Positions 35,067 through 42,948 of a stretch of 47,587 nucleotides of DNA are shown in pieces; within the stretch, counting starts at the first letter, position 1; each line of letters starts with the position of its first letter. A program made the translations under genes and the position numbers. Where the stretch lies: assembly GCA_046050465.1 (NCBI GenBank), contig JBJOPS010000025.1:1-47587 (forward strand). The letters run 5' to 3'. The notes under the pieces are model-generated. The model did not search any database and was not told the DNA's origin. It worked only from the letters and a program-made list of their open reading frames with translations. Source of the DNA: Egaibacter sp046050465 (GTDB taxonomy: Bacteria; Pseudomonadota; Gammaproteobacteria; Burkholderiales; Burkholderiaceae_C).

Positions 35067-36959
35067 TTACATCGCCTGTTTAGGTGCCCTCCAAATTTCA
35101 CAGGCAAATTTGAAAAGCATTTCACCGCGCGCCTGGATTGCCGCCTCGTCCCACGCAGAGCCGTTGGTAAAAGCTCGGTTCAATTGCAGATGCGAGTGGT
35201 CAAAGAACGCCTTCTGCTTTTCATCAAACCCATGGTTCTGCAAGCCACGGTTTACGCCATATTGCGCCATCGTCAGATTTCCCATGCGAGAAATATGTCG
35301 CTCTCGCGCAAGAACTGCCGTTGTTCGATCGTCTTTGGGCAGAGCCGAAAATTGAAGCGGTGCCGCTGTCTGAGCTTCTTGATAGGACACGCTGGTGCCG
35401 TCAGATAACGGCCAGTGTGCGTACCAAGACTGCGGCAGCATGTGATCAATGTCCAGCGCGTCCATCGCCAGCGGCACAGGCTCCTCGCTCTTTTCCGAAC
35501 GCATTGCAGTTTCAAGTCGATGAAAGAGCGCACGAAGCTTTGCAGCGTCAAGCCGACCCGGGTAGATGGCTGACTCAAGCCAGTGATGGCGAAACTCATC
35601 ATCATGCGGCCACCTTGACGCCTCGCCAGTGGGCTCAGCAAGCGCTGAGCGGAATGCCTTGGGATCAAGGTCAGTTTCCATCAGTTTTTTCAAATGTTGA
35701 GCAAATACCTTGTTGTAGTTCTTTCTGGAAAGCCCGCAGATAGCACGCCGCACAAGATACGACTCAATGCACCCGAAAATTTCGTTTTGCGCATCCGCAC
35801 TTAGGCCAGATGCAGCTACCCGCAAAGATACTGGGTGCGCCGTTGACGCATCCCAAGGCGATATGCGCCTACCAAACGTTGCAATCGGTTCATTGCCCTT
35901 GCCGGCAACCAATGCTTTGTAGTGCTCACCGTAGCGATTTAATAGCGCCAACTGTGGCGCGGCCCCATGGAGCTTGGCGTCCGCATCCACAAACCGGCGG
36001 TAACCTGCATACAAACGGCCAATGTCTATCTCCTCGCCCGTTTCGGCTTGAACGGCGGATTGCACAAACCATTCGAGTCGTGGGCGATTCAAGCGCCCAC
36101 GGGATTGCTTCTCCGACCAAAGAGGAGTCTCGAACTGACTCCAGATGCCCTTGTAGAGGTCGGCAGCGTCGTTACCAGCCCGCATGAAAATAAAGTTGCG
36201 AATAAGGTCCGTCGCGTGTAACTCAGCGCCATGCCCGTTGAGAGTTTCAAAGATGATTTGGGCATCGTCCTCTTTGTCCAGCAAGATGCAGACAATCTTC
36301 AGTTTTGTGAGTACCGCGTTGGCAAGTGCCATGACACGGCTTGGCAGATCAAATTCCTTGGTGTCGTTGGCCCATTCCAGCATCGAATCGCGAAAATAGA
36401 TGATGGCCTCCAGCGTTGGAGGGTGTCGGACGCCCACCAGTTTGAGGCGTTTGGTCTGCGTAAAACTCTCAGGAAAACGCTCACGCAAATCCTCCATCGT
36501 GGTAGCGGTCATACCGCTGACAAACTGGTCACGATCCCGAAACGTTGGCCAAAGCTTGAATCGCTCGACATTCTTATCCTCCATGGTGTCTGGGCTACCA
36601 TTCACAAGGCAGCTATCCACAAGGGGAAGTAACGCTGGCTGTTCCAGTTGCCGCAAGATGTGTTGAAGCGCAGTTAGCACATATTGAATGGTCGTCAACC
36701 GTTGTTGCCCATCAATTATGTGAAGACGTTCGACACCAAGTAGACCTGGTTTCTGCTGCTGCTCCAAAACGACGGCACCCATAAAGTGGGCTACGGGGTC
36801 ATCGCCCTGTAACAGCACATCAGCTTTGTCGCGAATGTCTTCCCAGAGGCGACTCCATTGATTACTCTTTGTCCAAACGTATGCGCGCTGGTAGAACGGT
36901 ACGCGATACTGGATGGGTTGTTTGAAAATTTGCTGAACTGTAAAGGGATCAGACTTCAT
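35067..36959 (-). CDS. GmrSD-type single-chain nuclease (DUF262-DUF1524)
   Basis: 630 residues. The N-terminal DUF262 domain has YRVPFYQRAYVWTKSNQWSR and the hallmark HIIDGQQRLTTIQYVLTAL (NTP-binding/hydrolysis motif). The C-terminal DUF1524 His-Me nuclease has ALDIDHMLPQSWYAHWPL with the catalytic DHxxP, then SRMGNLTMAQYGVN. Such proteins are Type IV restriction systems attacking modified phage DNA. It is preceded by an antitoxin and toxin gene with gaps of 7 bases and -4 bases, so the three are one operon. Long for the family but complete. Confidence 0.88.
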   Translation of the reverse strand: MKSDPFTVQQIFKQPIQYRVPFYQRAYVWTKSNQWSRLWEDIRDKADVLLQGDDPVAHFMGAVVLEQQQKPGLLGVERLHIIDGQQRLTTIQYVLTALQHILRQLEQPALLPLVDSCLVNGSPDTMEDKNVERFKLWPTFRDRDQFVSGMTATTMEDLRERFPESFTQTKRLKLVGVRHPPTLEAIIYFRDSMLEWANDTKEFDLPSRVMALANAVLTKLKIVCILLDKEDDAQIIFETLNGHGAELHATDLIRNFIFMRAGNDAADLYKGIWSQFETPLWSEKQSRGRLNRPRLEWFVQSAVQAETGEEIDIGRLYAGYRRFVDADAKLHGAAPQLALLNRYGEHYKALVAGKGNEPIATFGRRISPWDASTAHPVSLRVAASGLSADAQNEIFGCIESYLVRRAICGLSRKNYNKVFAQHLKKLMETDLDPKAFRSALAEPTGEASRWPHDDEFRHHWLESAIYPGRLDAAKLRALFHRLETAMRSEKSEEPVPLAMDALDIDHMLPQSWYAHWPLSDGTSVSYQEAQTAAPLQFSALPKDDRTTAVLARERHISRMGNLTMAQYGVNRGLQNHGFDEKQKAFFDHSHLQLNRAFTNGSAWDEAAIQARGEMLFKFACEIWRAPKQAM

Positions 36960-36966
36960 TTGTGGC

Positions 36967-37299
36967 TCATACCAGCGCAGTTTCTTGGGGTTGCACCGAG
37001 AGCCGCATACCGACAGCTTTCAACACCGCCAAAATGGTTTTCAAAGTCGGATTGCCTTTGGCTGAAAGCGCTTTATAGAGGGATTCACGGCTGATGCCCG
37101 CTTCCGCCGCCACAGAACCCAAGCCACCATAGGCCTCTGCGACAGTTCGCAGCGCCAACAAAGCGCCCGAGCGATCATCAGGGTTATCAACCGATTCCAA
37201 TGCCGCTTTCAGATACTCAATGGCGAGTTCGCGGTTAGCCCCCAACTCAGCCACTTCACGGTCGTGATGAGACACGACACCAACCAGCTTTTTGCTCAT
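36967..37299 (-). CDS. HTH antitoxin (HigA/addiction-module antidote type)
   Basis: 110 residues from the ATG at 37299, with AGGAGG 6 bases before it. The C-terminal half is a helix-turn-helix: GGLGSVAAEAGISRESLYKA, LSAKGNPTLKTILAVLKAVG, MRLSVQP, the pattern of probable addiction module antidotes. The N-terminal half (ELAIEYLKAALESVDNPDDR) should bind the toxin. It overlaps the toxin stop by 4 bases (ATGA) and lies 7 bases before the GmrSD gene. Confidence 0.85.
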   Translation of the reverse strand: MSKKLVGVVSHHDREVAELGANRELAIEYLKAALESVDNPDDRSGALLALRTVAEAYGGLGSVAAEAGISRESLYKALSAKGNPTLKTILAVLKAVGMRLSVQPQETALV

Positions 37300-37619
37300 A
37301 GCTGCCTCCTTTTCCAAATTGCCAAAAACCGCTTTGCCGTTTTGATGTCTGCCGCTTGAGATTTTTTGTCGCCACCGCATAGCAATATCACCAACTTTTG
37401 CCCGTGGCGGCCCAAATAAATGCGATACCCGGCACCGACATGCTCACGCAGTTCAAAGACTCCTTCACCCACCGTGTCGCAGTCGCCAAAATTCCCCGCT
37501 TCAAGCCGCCGCAGGCGGACTCGCAACCTGGCCTGCGCCTGCTTGTCGCGCAGGCTGTTTAGCCATTCGGTAACCGGTTCGGTTTCATCCTCTGCTTGGT
37601 AACGAAGCAGTTCAATCAT
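37296..37619 (-). CDS. RelE/HigB-family toxin (addiction module killer)
   Basis: 107 residues: MIELLRYQAEDETEPVTEWL, NSLRDKQAQARLRVRLRRLE, GNFGDCDTVGEGVFELREHV, GAGYRIYLGRHGQKLVILLC, GGDKKSQAADIKTAKRFLAI. This is the phage-derived Gp49/HigB-like killer family of the RelE superfamily, usually an mRNA-cleaving RNase in the ribosome. Toxin-first order is usual for HigBA. Confidence 0.87.
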   Translation of the reverse strand: MIELLRYQAEDETEPVTEWLNSLRDKQAQARLRVRLRRLEAGNFGDCDTVGEGVFELREHVGAGYRIYLGRHGQKLVILLCGGDKKSQAADIKTAKRFLAIWKRRQL

Positions 37620-37628
37620 TAGCTCAAT

Positions 37629-37644
37629 TGTAGCCTAAAGTACA
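37629..37644. promoter_or_regulatory. Possible operator of the toxin-antitoxin-GmrSD operon
   Basis: Dyad TGTA-8-TACA, 9 bases upstream of the toxin ATG, overlapping TACAAT (minus strand), a plausible -10 box. No clear -35 is seen. Confidence 0.35.
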
Positions 37645-37660
37645 CCAAATAGTCTGCCAC

Positions 37661-37690
37661 AAAAAAGCCCGCTGGCGAACCAGCGGGCCT
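37661..37690 (-). terminator. Terminator after aceA
   Basis: On the minus strand GCCCGCTGG, loop TTCG, CCAGCGGGC, then TTTTTT: a perfect 9-bp GC stem with a UUCG tetraloop. It separates aceA from the downstream TA operon. Confidence 0.95.
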
Positions 37691-37767
37691 GAGGATGTGA
37701 CAACTTATGTCCCGCTACTACATGAGAGTATCTCTTGAGTGCGCCGGATCAATCGTCAATCAATGGA

Positions 37768-39087
37768 TCAGTGGAACTGCTCTTCTTCGGTCGAACCTGT
37801 CAGAGCCGTCACGCTGGACTTGCCACCCTGAATGGTCGTGGTTACTTCGTCGAAGTACCCGGTGCCAACTTCCTGCTGGTGCGATACAAAGGTGTAGCCA
37901 CGGTCGCGGGCTGCGAATTCCGGCTCTTGCACTTTCTCGACATAGGCAGTCATACCGCGCTTGACGTAGTCCTGGCTCAGGTCGTACATGTTGTACCACA
38001 TGGAGTGAATGCCAGCCAGCGTAATGAACTGGTACTTGTAGCCCATGGCACCGAGTTCGCGCTGGAACTTGGCGATGGTCGCGTTGTCCAGGTTTTTCTT
38101 CCAGTTGAACGATGGCGAGCAGTTGTACGCCAGCATCTTGCCGGGGTGAACCTTGTGCACGGCGTCAGCAAACTTCTTGGCGAAGTCCAGGTCTGGCGTG
38201 CCGGTTTCGCACCACACCAGGTCTGCGTACTGGGCATAGGCGTTGGCGCGGGCGATGGCCTGGTCAATGCCTTTGCGAGTCTTGTAGAAGCCTTCAGTGG
38301 TGCGCTCACCGGTCAGGAAGGGTTTGTCGATTTCGTCGTAGTCACTGGTCAGCAGGTCGGCCGCTTCCGCGTCGGTGCGGGCGATCACCAGCGTTGGCAC
38401 GCCGCATACATCAGCCGCCATACGGGCAGCGATGAGCTTCTGGCAGGACTCGCGGGTAGGCAACAGCACCTTGCCGCCCATGTGGCCGCATTTCTTGACC
38501 GAGGCCAACTGGTCTTCCCAATGCACGCCGCTGGCCCCCGCCTTGATCATGGCCTTCATCAGTTCGAACGCATTGAGCACGCCACCAAAGCCGGCTTCTG
38601 CATCAGCCACGATGGGCGCGAAGTAGTCGATGTAGTCCTTGCCGCCAGCGTCAATGCCTTTGGAGTGCTGGATTTCATCGGCGCGGCGGAAGGTGTTGTT
38701 GATGGTTTCAACGACTTTTGGCACTGAGTCCACGGGGTACAGCGACTGGTCCGGGTACATGCTGGAATAAGTGTTGTTGTCAGCAGCAACTTGCCAGCCC
38801 GACAGGTAGATGGCTTTCACGCCAGCCTTGACCTGTTGCATGGCCTGACCACCGGTCAGCGCACCGAGGCAGTTCACATAGTCTTCGGTGTGCAGCAGGC
38901 TCCACAGCTTTTCAGCGCCGCGACGGGCAATGGTGTGCTCTATGGGGAACGAGCCGCGCAGACGCACAACATCAGCTGCGCTGTAGCCGCGCTTGATGCC
39001 TTTCCAGCGGGGATTGCTGGCCCAGTCTTTTTCCAGGGCTTCTACTTGTTGAGCACGGCTCAATTGTTCTGTAAGGCTTTGTGGCAT
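37768..39087 (-). CDS. aceA: Isocitrate lyase
   Basis: Glyoxylate-shunt enzyme splitting isocitrate into succinate and glyoxylate, needed for growth on acetate and fatty acids. 439 residues from the ATG at 39087, with AGGAG 7 bases upstream. Motifs: GGQAMQQVKAGVKAIYLSGW, MIKAGASGVHWEDQLASVKK with the catalytic KKCGHMGGKVL, and AYNCSPSFNWKKNLDNATIA. Upstream DNA carries several palindromes, and a strong terminator follows. An in-frame start at 39132 was rejected for lack of a ribosome site. Confidence 0.96.
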   Translation of the reverse strand: MPQSLTEQLSRAQQVEALEKDWASNPRWKGIKRGYSAADVVRLRGSFPIEHTIARRGAEKLWSLLHTEDYVNCLGALTGGQAMQQVKAGVKAIYLSGWQVAADNNTYSSMYPDQSLYPVDSVPKVVETINNTFRRADEIQHSKGIDAGGKDYIDYFAPIVADAEAGFGGVLNAFELMKAMIKAGASGVHWEDQLASVKKCGHMGGKVLLPTRESCQKLIAARMAADVCGVPTLVIARTDAEAADLLTSDYDEIDKPFLTGERTTEGFYKTRKGIDQAIARANAYAQYADLVWCETGTPDLDFAKKFADAVHKVHPGKMLAYNCSPSFNWKKNLDNATIAKFQRELGAMGYKYQFITLAGIHSMWYNMYDLSQDYVKRGMTAYVEKVQEPEFAARDRGYTFVSHQQEVGTGYFDEVTTTIQGGKSSVTALTGSTEEEQFH

Positions 39088-39160
39088 GTGAACACTCCTA
39101 GGTTGATAAAACAGGTAAATCAGGCGGATCATGTAACCTGATGCAGTGCCACAATTTTAT

Positions 39161-39278
39161 GTCTTATATAAGACTAATGAAATTCTTATGTCTTATATAA
39201 GATTAAATTTAACTCATTAAAAATCAATGAGTTACACAACAATTTCTTATAGTGAAATCATTTATCTCATATTGAGAT
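39161..39278. promoter_or_regulatory. Palindrome-rich regulatory region upstream of aceA
   Basis: Two near-identical palindromes, GTCTTATATAAGAC (39161-39174) and TCTTATATAAGA (39191-39202), with centres 29 bases apart inside a longer direct repeat. Then AACTCATT/AATGAGTT (39211-39233) and ATCTCA/TGAGAT (39264-39278). All lie 74-191 bases upstream of the aceA ATG in AT-rich DNA. The remaining bases up to 39413 hold nothing recognisable. Confidence 0.7.
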
Positions 39279-39420
39279 GAATTCTTGCGCTGCAGCATTG
39301 ACTATTTTTGCAATGCGAAATCGAAAAACCATGTTCTGGAAGTTACCAATCAGGCTCAGCCGAGTGGTATCGATCTGGGTGGTCGAACCCCAATCCCGGG
39401 GCAGCACTATCTAGGGCCTG

Positions 39421-39807
39421 TTAACACAACCGAAGCGCTTCGACGATCAGTGCAAAGTGGATGAAGCCGATGAACATGATGTCGAGCTTCTCGAAACGGC
39501 TGAAGATTCTGCGAAACCCCTTGAGCCGTCGAAACAGTCTCTCGATCTCGTTGCGCCGCTTGCACATCTGCCGCTCGTACTCCCAGGGCTCAATCCGGTT
39601 GCACTTGGGCGGCACCACAGGTACAAACCCCAGGTCTAGCGCCAGTTGGCGCATCTCGTTGCCCTCGTACGCACGGTCCATCAGCAGATGAATCGGCCAA
39701 TCGGGCTTTCCCAGGCCGGCAATGAGCTTGCGCCCCTCTACTGCGTCGTGCGCCTGACCCGGTGAGAGCGCAAACGTTATGGCCGTTCTTGCATCCGCGG
39801 CAACCAT
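39421..39807 (-). CDS. IS427-type transposase, second frame (DDE catalytic part)
   Basis: 128-codon frame: MVAADARTAITFALSPGQAH, the aspartate in LLMDRAYEGNEMRQLALDLG, and the glutamate in RRNEIERLFRRLKGFRRIFS (the D and E of the DDE triad). Joined to the first frame by a frameshift at an A8 run (minus strand) near 39860, after which the product reads NGPQSIGKSRGGWTTKIH before this part. Confidence 0.88.
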   Translation of the reverse strand: MVAADARTAITFALSPGQAHDAVEGRKLIAGLGKPDWPIHLLMDRAYEGNEMRQLALDLGFVPVVPPKCNRIEPWEYERQMCKRRNEIERLFRRLKGFRRIFSRFEKLDIMFIGFIHFALIVEALRLC

Positions 39808-40184
39808 ATGAATCTTGGTGGTCCAGCCACCTCTGGACTTTCCAATGGACTGTGGACCGTTTTTTTTAACGCCCCCATCCCGTCGGGATGCACTTTGATG
39901 CTGGTCGAATCCAGCGAAACCGCCTCAATGCGGATACGCACCACCTGCTGGCGCTGCAACTGCTCGAATACCCGATCAAGGACGCCTGCCTTGCTCCAGC
40001 GGCTCATGCGGGTGTAAATGGTGTGCCAGTTACCAAAGCGTTTAGGCAAACCACGCCATTTGCAGCCGTGCTCTGTCACGTACAGGATGGCATTGAGCAC
40101 ATCACGATTGCTCAGCCTGACGTTGCCGCGCTGCACCGGCAACGCATCTTTGATTTGTTCGTATTGCTGTTCGGTGAGTTCCAT
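39777..40184 (-). CDS. IS427-type transposase, first frame
   Basis: 135-codon frame: MELTEQQYEQIKDALPVQRG, LNAILYVTEHGCKWRGLPKR, FGNWHTIYTRMSRWSKAGVL (DUF4096-like N-terminal domain), then SLDSTSIKVHPDGMGALKKT with the first catalytic aspartate. After the A run it continues out of frame and stops; a programmed frameshift makes the full transposase. Confidence 0.88.
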   Translation of the reverse strand: MELTEQQYEQIKDALPVQRGNVRLSNRDVLNAILYVTEHGCKWRGLPKRFGNWHTIYTRMSRWSKAGVLDRVFEQLQRQQVVRIRIEAVSLDSTSIKVHPDGMGALKKTVHSPLESPEVAGPPRFIWLPRMQERP

Positions 40185-40246
40185 TCCTGGAATATCTCAT
40201 TGAATTGCTTAATCGTCTATTAGTGTTAACACGCCCTAGTCGGCTG

Positions 40247-41578
40247 CTAATAGGCAGAGGCGTACCGGTCAAGCTCCCAAGGCGTCACCTGATGGCTGTA
40301 GGCATTCCACTCGGCTGTCTTGATCATCAGGAACTCATCGCAGAACAATGATCCAACCCGCTCCCGCAATTCACTGTCAGCCTTCAGCCCTTGTAATGCA
40401 TCCCACAGATCACGCGGCAGTTGTTCCGGCATCATCGCACCACTGGCATATTGTTCATAAAGATCGCTCGAACATGCCTGCGGTCGTTCCATCTGACAGT
40501 CAATTCCGTGCACTCCGGCAGCCAGGGTTGCCGCAATTGCTGCATAGACATTGCAGGATGGATCTGGAAGACGCCACTCCAGGCGTCCGGCAACCGTCCT
40601 CACCAGACAAGTTCGATTGTTGTCACCCATGGCCTTCCACACTGGCGACCAGGTGGTACCCGACAGACTGTTGCTGACAGCCAGACGCTTGTAGCTATTG
40701 ACCGTCGGCGCACATAAAGCACTCAACGCATCCGCATGGTGAAGCAGTCCAGCGGCGAAGCTATAGCCAGCATCCGAAAGCCCTAGTGAGTCCGTGGCGC
40801 TGGAGAACACAGGGTTGCCGGACTCGTCTGTAATGCTGAGATGAAAATGCAGCCCACTGCCAGGCGCGTTGGCAAGCGGCTTGGGCATGCAGCTAAAAAT
40901 CATGTCGTGTTTCTCAGCAACTGCATGTGCTGTCAACTTGAATAACATGTAGCGGTCCGCCGCTTGCAACGCGTCATCAAACCGGTAGTTGATCTCATAC
41001 TGACCATTGGCGTCTTCATGATCAATTTGCTGAATTTCAAAACCGAGGTCAATAAGAGCCACTCTCATCTCGTCGAGAAGGCCTTGTGTTCGATGGATTG
41101 ACTTGAGATCGTATGACGGCTTGGAGAGTCGGTCTTGATCATCCTTGACGCACCATACGCCATCAGCAGTTTTACCAAGCAGGAAAAATTCAGGCTCAAT
41201 TCCCACCCACAGCTTCCACCCTCGCTTTGCCAGCAAGTCAACTTGCCGCTTGAGGACTTGCCGAGAGCAGGTTTCAAGTGGTACCCCTGCGGCAAAGCCA
41301 TCGCACACGGCATGCGCAACGCCGGGCATAAACGGCAAAGGGCGCAATGAATCAAGCAACACTCGGCCGTAATACTCACTTCGGGGGCCAAATCTCGGAA
41401 GTCCGGTCCCCCAAATGCTGGGACCAGAGAAGCCGGCGCCAATACTTACCAGATCAGCCAATTGTGCGATTGGCACCAGCTTGCCGCGCGCTACGCCGTG
41501 GATATCGCAAAACTGCGTCAAGACACTGTGAACACCCTGCGCGGCCAGCTTTGCCTTGGCAGCATTGATCAAACTCAT
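40247..41578 (-). CDS. Glutamine-synthetase-family ligase (GlnT/PuuA-like)
   Basis: 443 residues from the ATG at 41578. Glutamine synthetase fold: N-terminal beta-grasp (LTQFCDIHGVARGKLVPIAQ), ATP and metal sites in VGIEPEFFLLG and QQIDHEDANGQYEINYRFDD, GSGLHFHLSI, NSYKRL and RLEWRLPDPSCNVYAAIAAT. It ligates glutamate to ammonia or an amine. Its position at the end of a polyamine transport, aldehyde dehydrogenase and aminotransferase cluster favours a gamma-glutamylamine (such as gamma-glutamylputrescine) synthetase, which is inference; glutamine synthetase type III is the alternative. A frame open to 41665 was not used. Confidence 0.8.
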   Translation of the reverse strand: MSLINAAKAKLAAQGVHSVLTQFCDIHGVARGKLVPIAQLADLVSIGAGFSGPSIWGTGLPRFGPRSEYYGRVLLDSLRPLPFMPGVAHAVCDGFAAGVPLETCSRQVLKRQVDLLAKRGWKLWVGIEPEFFLLGKTADGVWCVKDDQDRLSKPSYDLKSIHRTQGLLDEMRVALIDLGFEIQQIDHEDANGQYEINYRFDDALQAADRYMLFKLTAHAVAEKHDMIFSCMPKPLANAPGSGLHFHLSITDESGNPVFSSATDSLGLSDAGYSFAAGLLHHADALSALCAPTVNSYKRLAVSNSLSGTTWSPVWKAMGDNNRTCLVRTVAGRLEWRLPDPSCNVYAAIAATLAAGVHGIDCQMERPQACSSDLYEQYASGAMMPEQLPRDLWDALQGLKADSELRERVGSLFCDEFLMIKTAEWNAYSHQVTPWELDRYASAY

Positions 41579-41603
41579 GGAAAAACAACTCTTGGAAACA
41601 AAT

Positions 41604-42896
41604 TTACGCAAGCTCAAACGCAGCGTCCAGGACCGCCAGGGCTTCAGCGAACACCTTGTCTTCAATCGTCAATGGAAACAAAAATCGGATCACATTTCCA
41701 TAGACACCGCAAGTCAACAGCAGCAAACCCTTCTTCAGCGCCTGTTGCTGCACGCGTTTGGTGTAATCCGCATCCGGGCTTCCCGTTGCTGGATCGACCA
41801 GCTCGCAAGCCACCATCGCACCTAGCCCACGCACATCACTTATACGTGCGTATTTTTTTTGGAGACCGCTGAGGTGAACCTTGATCCGGTCACCGAGCAC
41901 CTGTGCGCGTTCGCACAGTTTTTCCTCTTGCATAATGTCCAATACAGCGTGCGCAGCTGCAACGGCCAGTGGATTCCCGGCATAGGTACCGCCCAGGCCG
42001 CCAGGAGTCGGCGCATCCATGATTGCAGCCTTGCCTACCACGGCCGACAGCGTAGTTCCTCCGGCCATGCTCTTCGCCAGGGTCATGATGTCGGGGGACA
42101 CTCCAAAGTGCTCCATTGCAAACATCTTTCCAGTACGTGCGAAGCCCGTTTGCACTTCGTCCGCTATCAGCAAAATGCCGTGTGCATCACAAAGTTCACG
42201 CAGCCATTTCACCGCGTCTGCCTGAATGACGTTGAATCCGCCCTCCCCCTGAACAGGTTCAAAAACGATTGCCGCCACTCTGGAGGGTTCGATATCACAT
42301 TTGAATACCTGCTCCATCGCATGCTTGACGTCATCAAGCGACGCGCAGTGGCATGGGAAAGGAACATGAAAAATCTCTGGTGGGAAAGGGCCAAAACCTG
42401 CCTTGTAGGGCTGAACTTTCCCCGTCATGGCCACCGCAAACATGCTGCGGCCATGAAAAGCCCCGCCAAATGCGATCACCCCGCTGCGCTTGGTAGCTGA
42501 TCGGGCAATCTTGATTGCATTCTCGATGGCTTCGGCACCAGTCGAGAAAAAAGCAATCTTTCGGGGACCCGTAATCGGAACGATAGCATTGATGCGCTCT
42601 GCCAGAGAGACGTATTCCGTATATGGCACGACCTGATAGCAGCTGTGCGTGAATCGATCAAGTTGCGCTGATATCGCTGCTTGAATTTTGGGATGACAGT
42701 GCCCGGTATTCAACACGGCAATACCACCTGCAAAGTCAATAAATCGACGACCCTCGATGTCCCAGAACTCCGCATTCTTGGCGTGGTCAATGAAGAAGTC
42801 CCCCATTACCCCAACACCTCGGGGAGTTGCCGCTAGCCGACGGGCATGCCACTCAGCATTTGACGCTTGTGTATCTTGTCTTAAAACTGCATTCAT
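41604..42896 (-). CDS. gabT: 4-aminobutyrate aminotransferase (GabT/PuuE-like)
   Basis: PLP class III aminotransferase, 430 residues from the ATG at 42896 with AAAGGAG 6 bases upstream. Motifs: EFWDIEGRRFIDFAGGIAVL, SCYQVVPYTEYVSLAERIN, FFSTGAEAIENAIKIARSAT, FEPVQGEGGFNVIQADAVKW, the cofactor aspartate in LLIADEVQTGFARTGKMFAM and the PLP lysine in TLAKSMAGGTTLSAVVGK. It turns GABA into succinate semialdehyde, which GabD (15059-16540) could oxidise. It lies between the aldehyde dehydrogenase and the ligase in the same cluster. Confidence 0.92.
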   Translation of the reverse strand: MNAVLRQDTQASNAEWHARRLAATPRGVGVMGDFFIDHAKNAEFWDIEGRRFIDFAGGIAVLNTGHCHPKIQAAISAQLDRFTHSCYQVVPYTEYVSLAERINAIVPITGPRKIAFFSTGAEAIENAIKIARSATKRSGVIAFGGAFHGRSMFAVAMTGKVQPYKAGFGPFPPEIFHVPFPCHCASLDDVKHAMEQVFKCDIEPSRVAAIVFEPVQGEGGFNVIQADAVKWLRELCDAHGILLIADEVQTGFARTGKMFAMEHFGVSPDIMTLAKSMAGGTTLSAVVGKAAIMDAPTPGGLGGTYAGNPLAVAAAHAVLDIMQEEKLCERAQVLGDRIKVHLSGLQKKYARISDVRGLGAMVACELVDPATGSPDADYTKRVQQQALKKGLLLLTCGVYGNVIRFLFPLTIEDKVFAEALAVLDAAFELA

Positions 42897-42948
42897 GATG
42901 ACTCCTTTGTCTTGCAATTTTGATGCCCCGGGTCTCATCGCACTCCGG

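Larger units (their letters stand above)
39414..40236 (-). mobile_element. IS5-family insertion sequence (IS427-type), complete
   Basis: 823 bp bounded by near-perfect inverted ends: GGGCCTGTTAACAC at the left and the complement of GGGCGTGTTAACAC at the right (one mismatch). A TA flanks each side (39412-39413 and 40237-40238), the usual IS427-group target duplication. Two overlapping reading frames encode the transposase on the minus strand. It lies between the aceA control region and the polyamine cluster. Confidence 0.88.
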
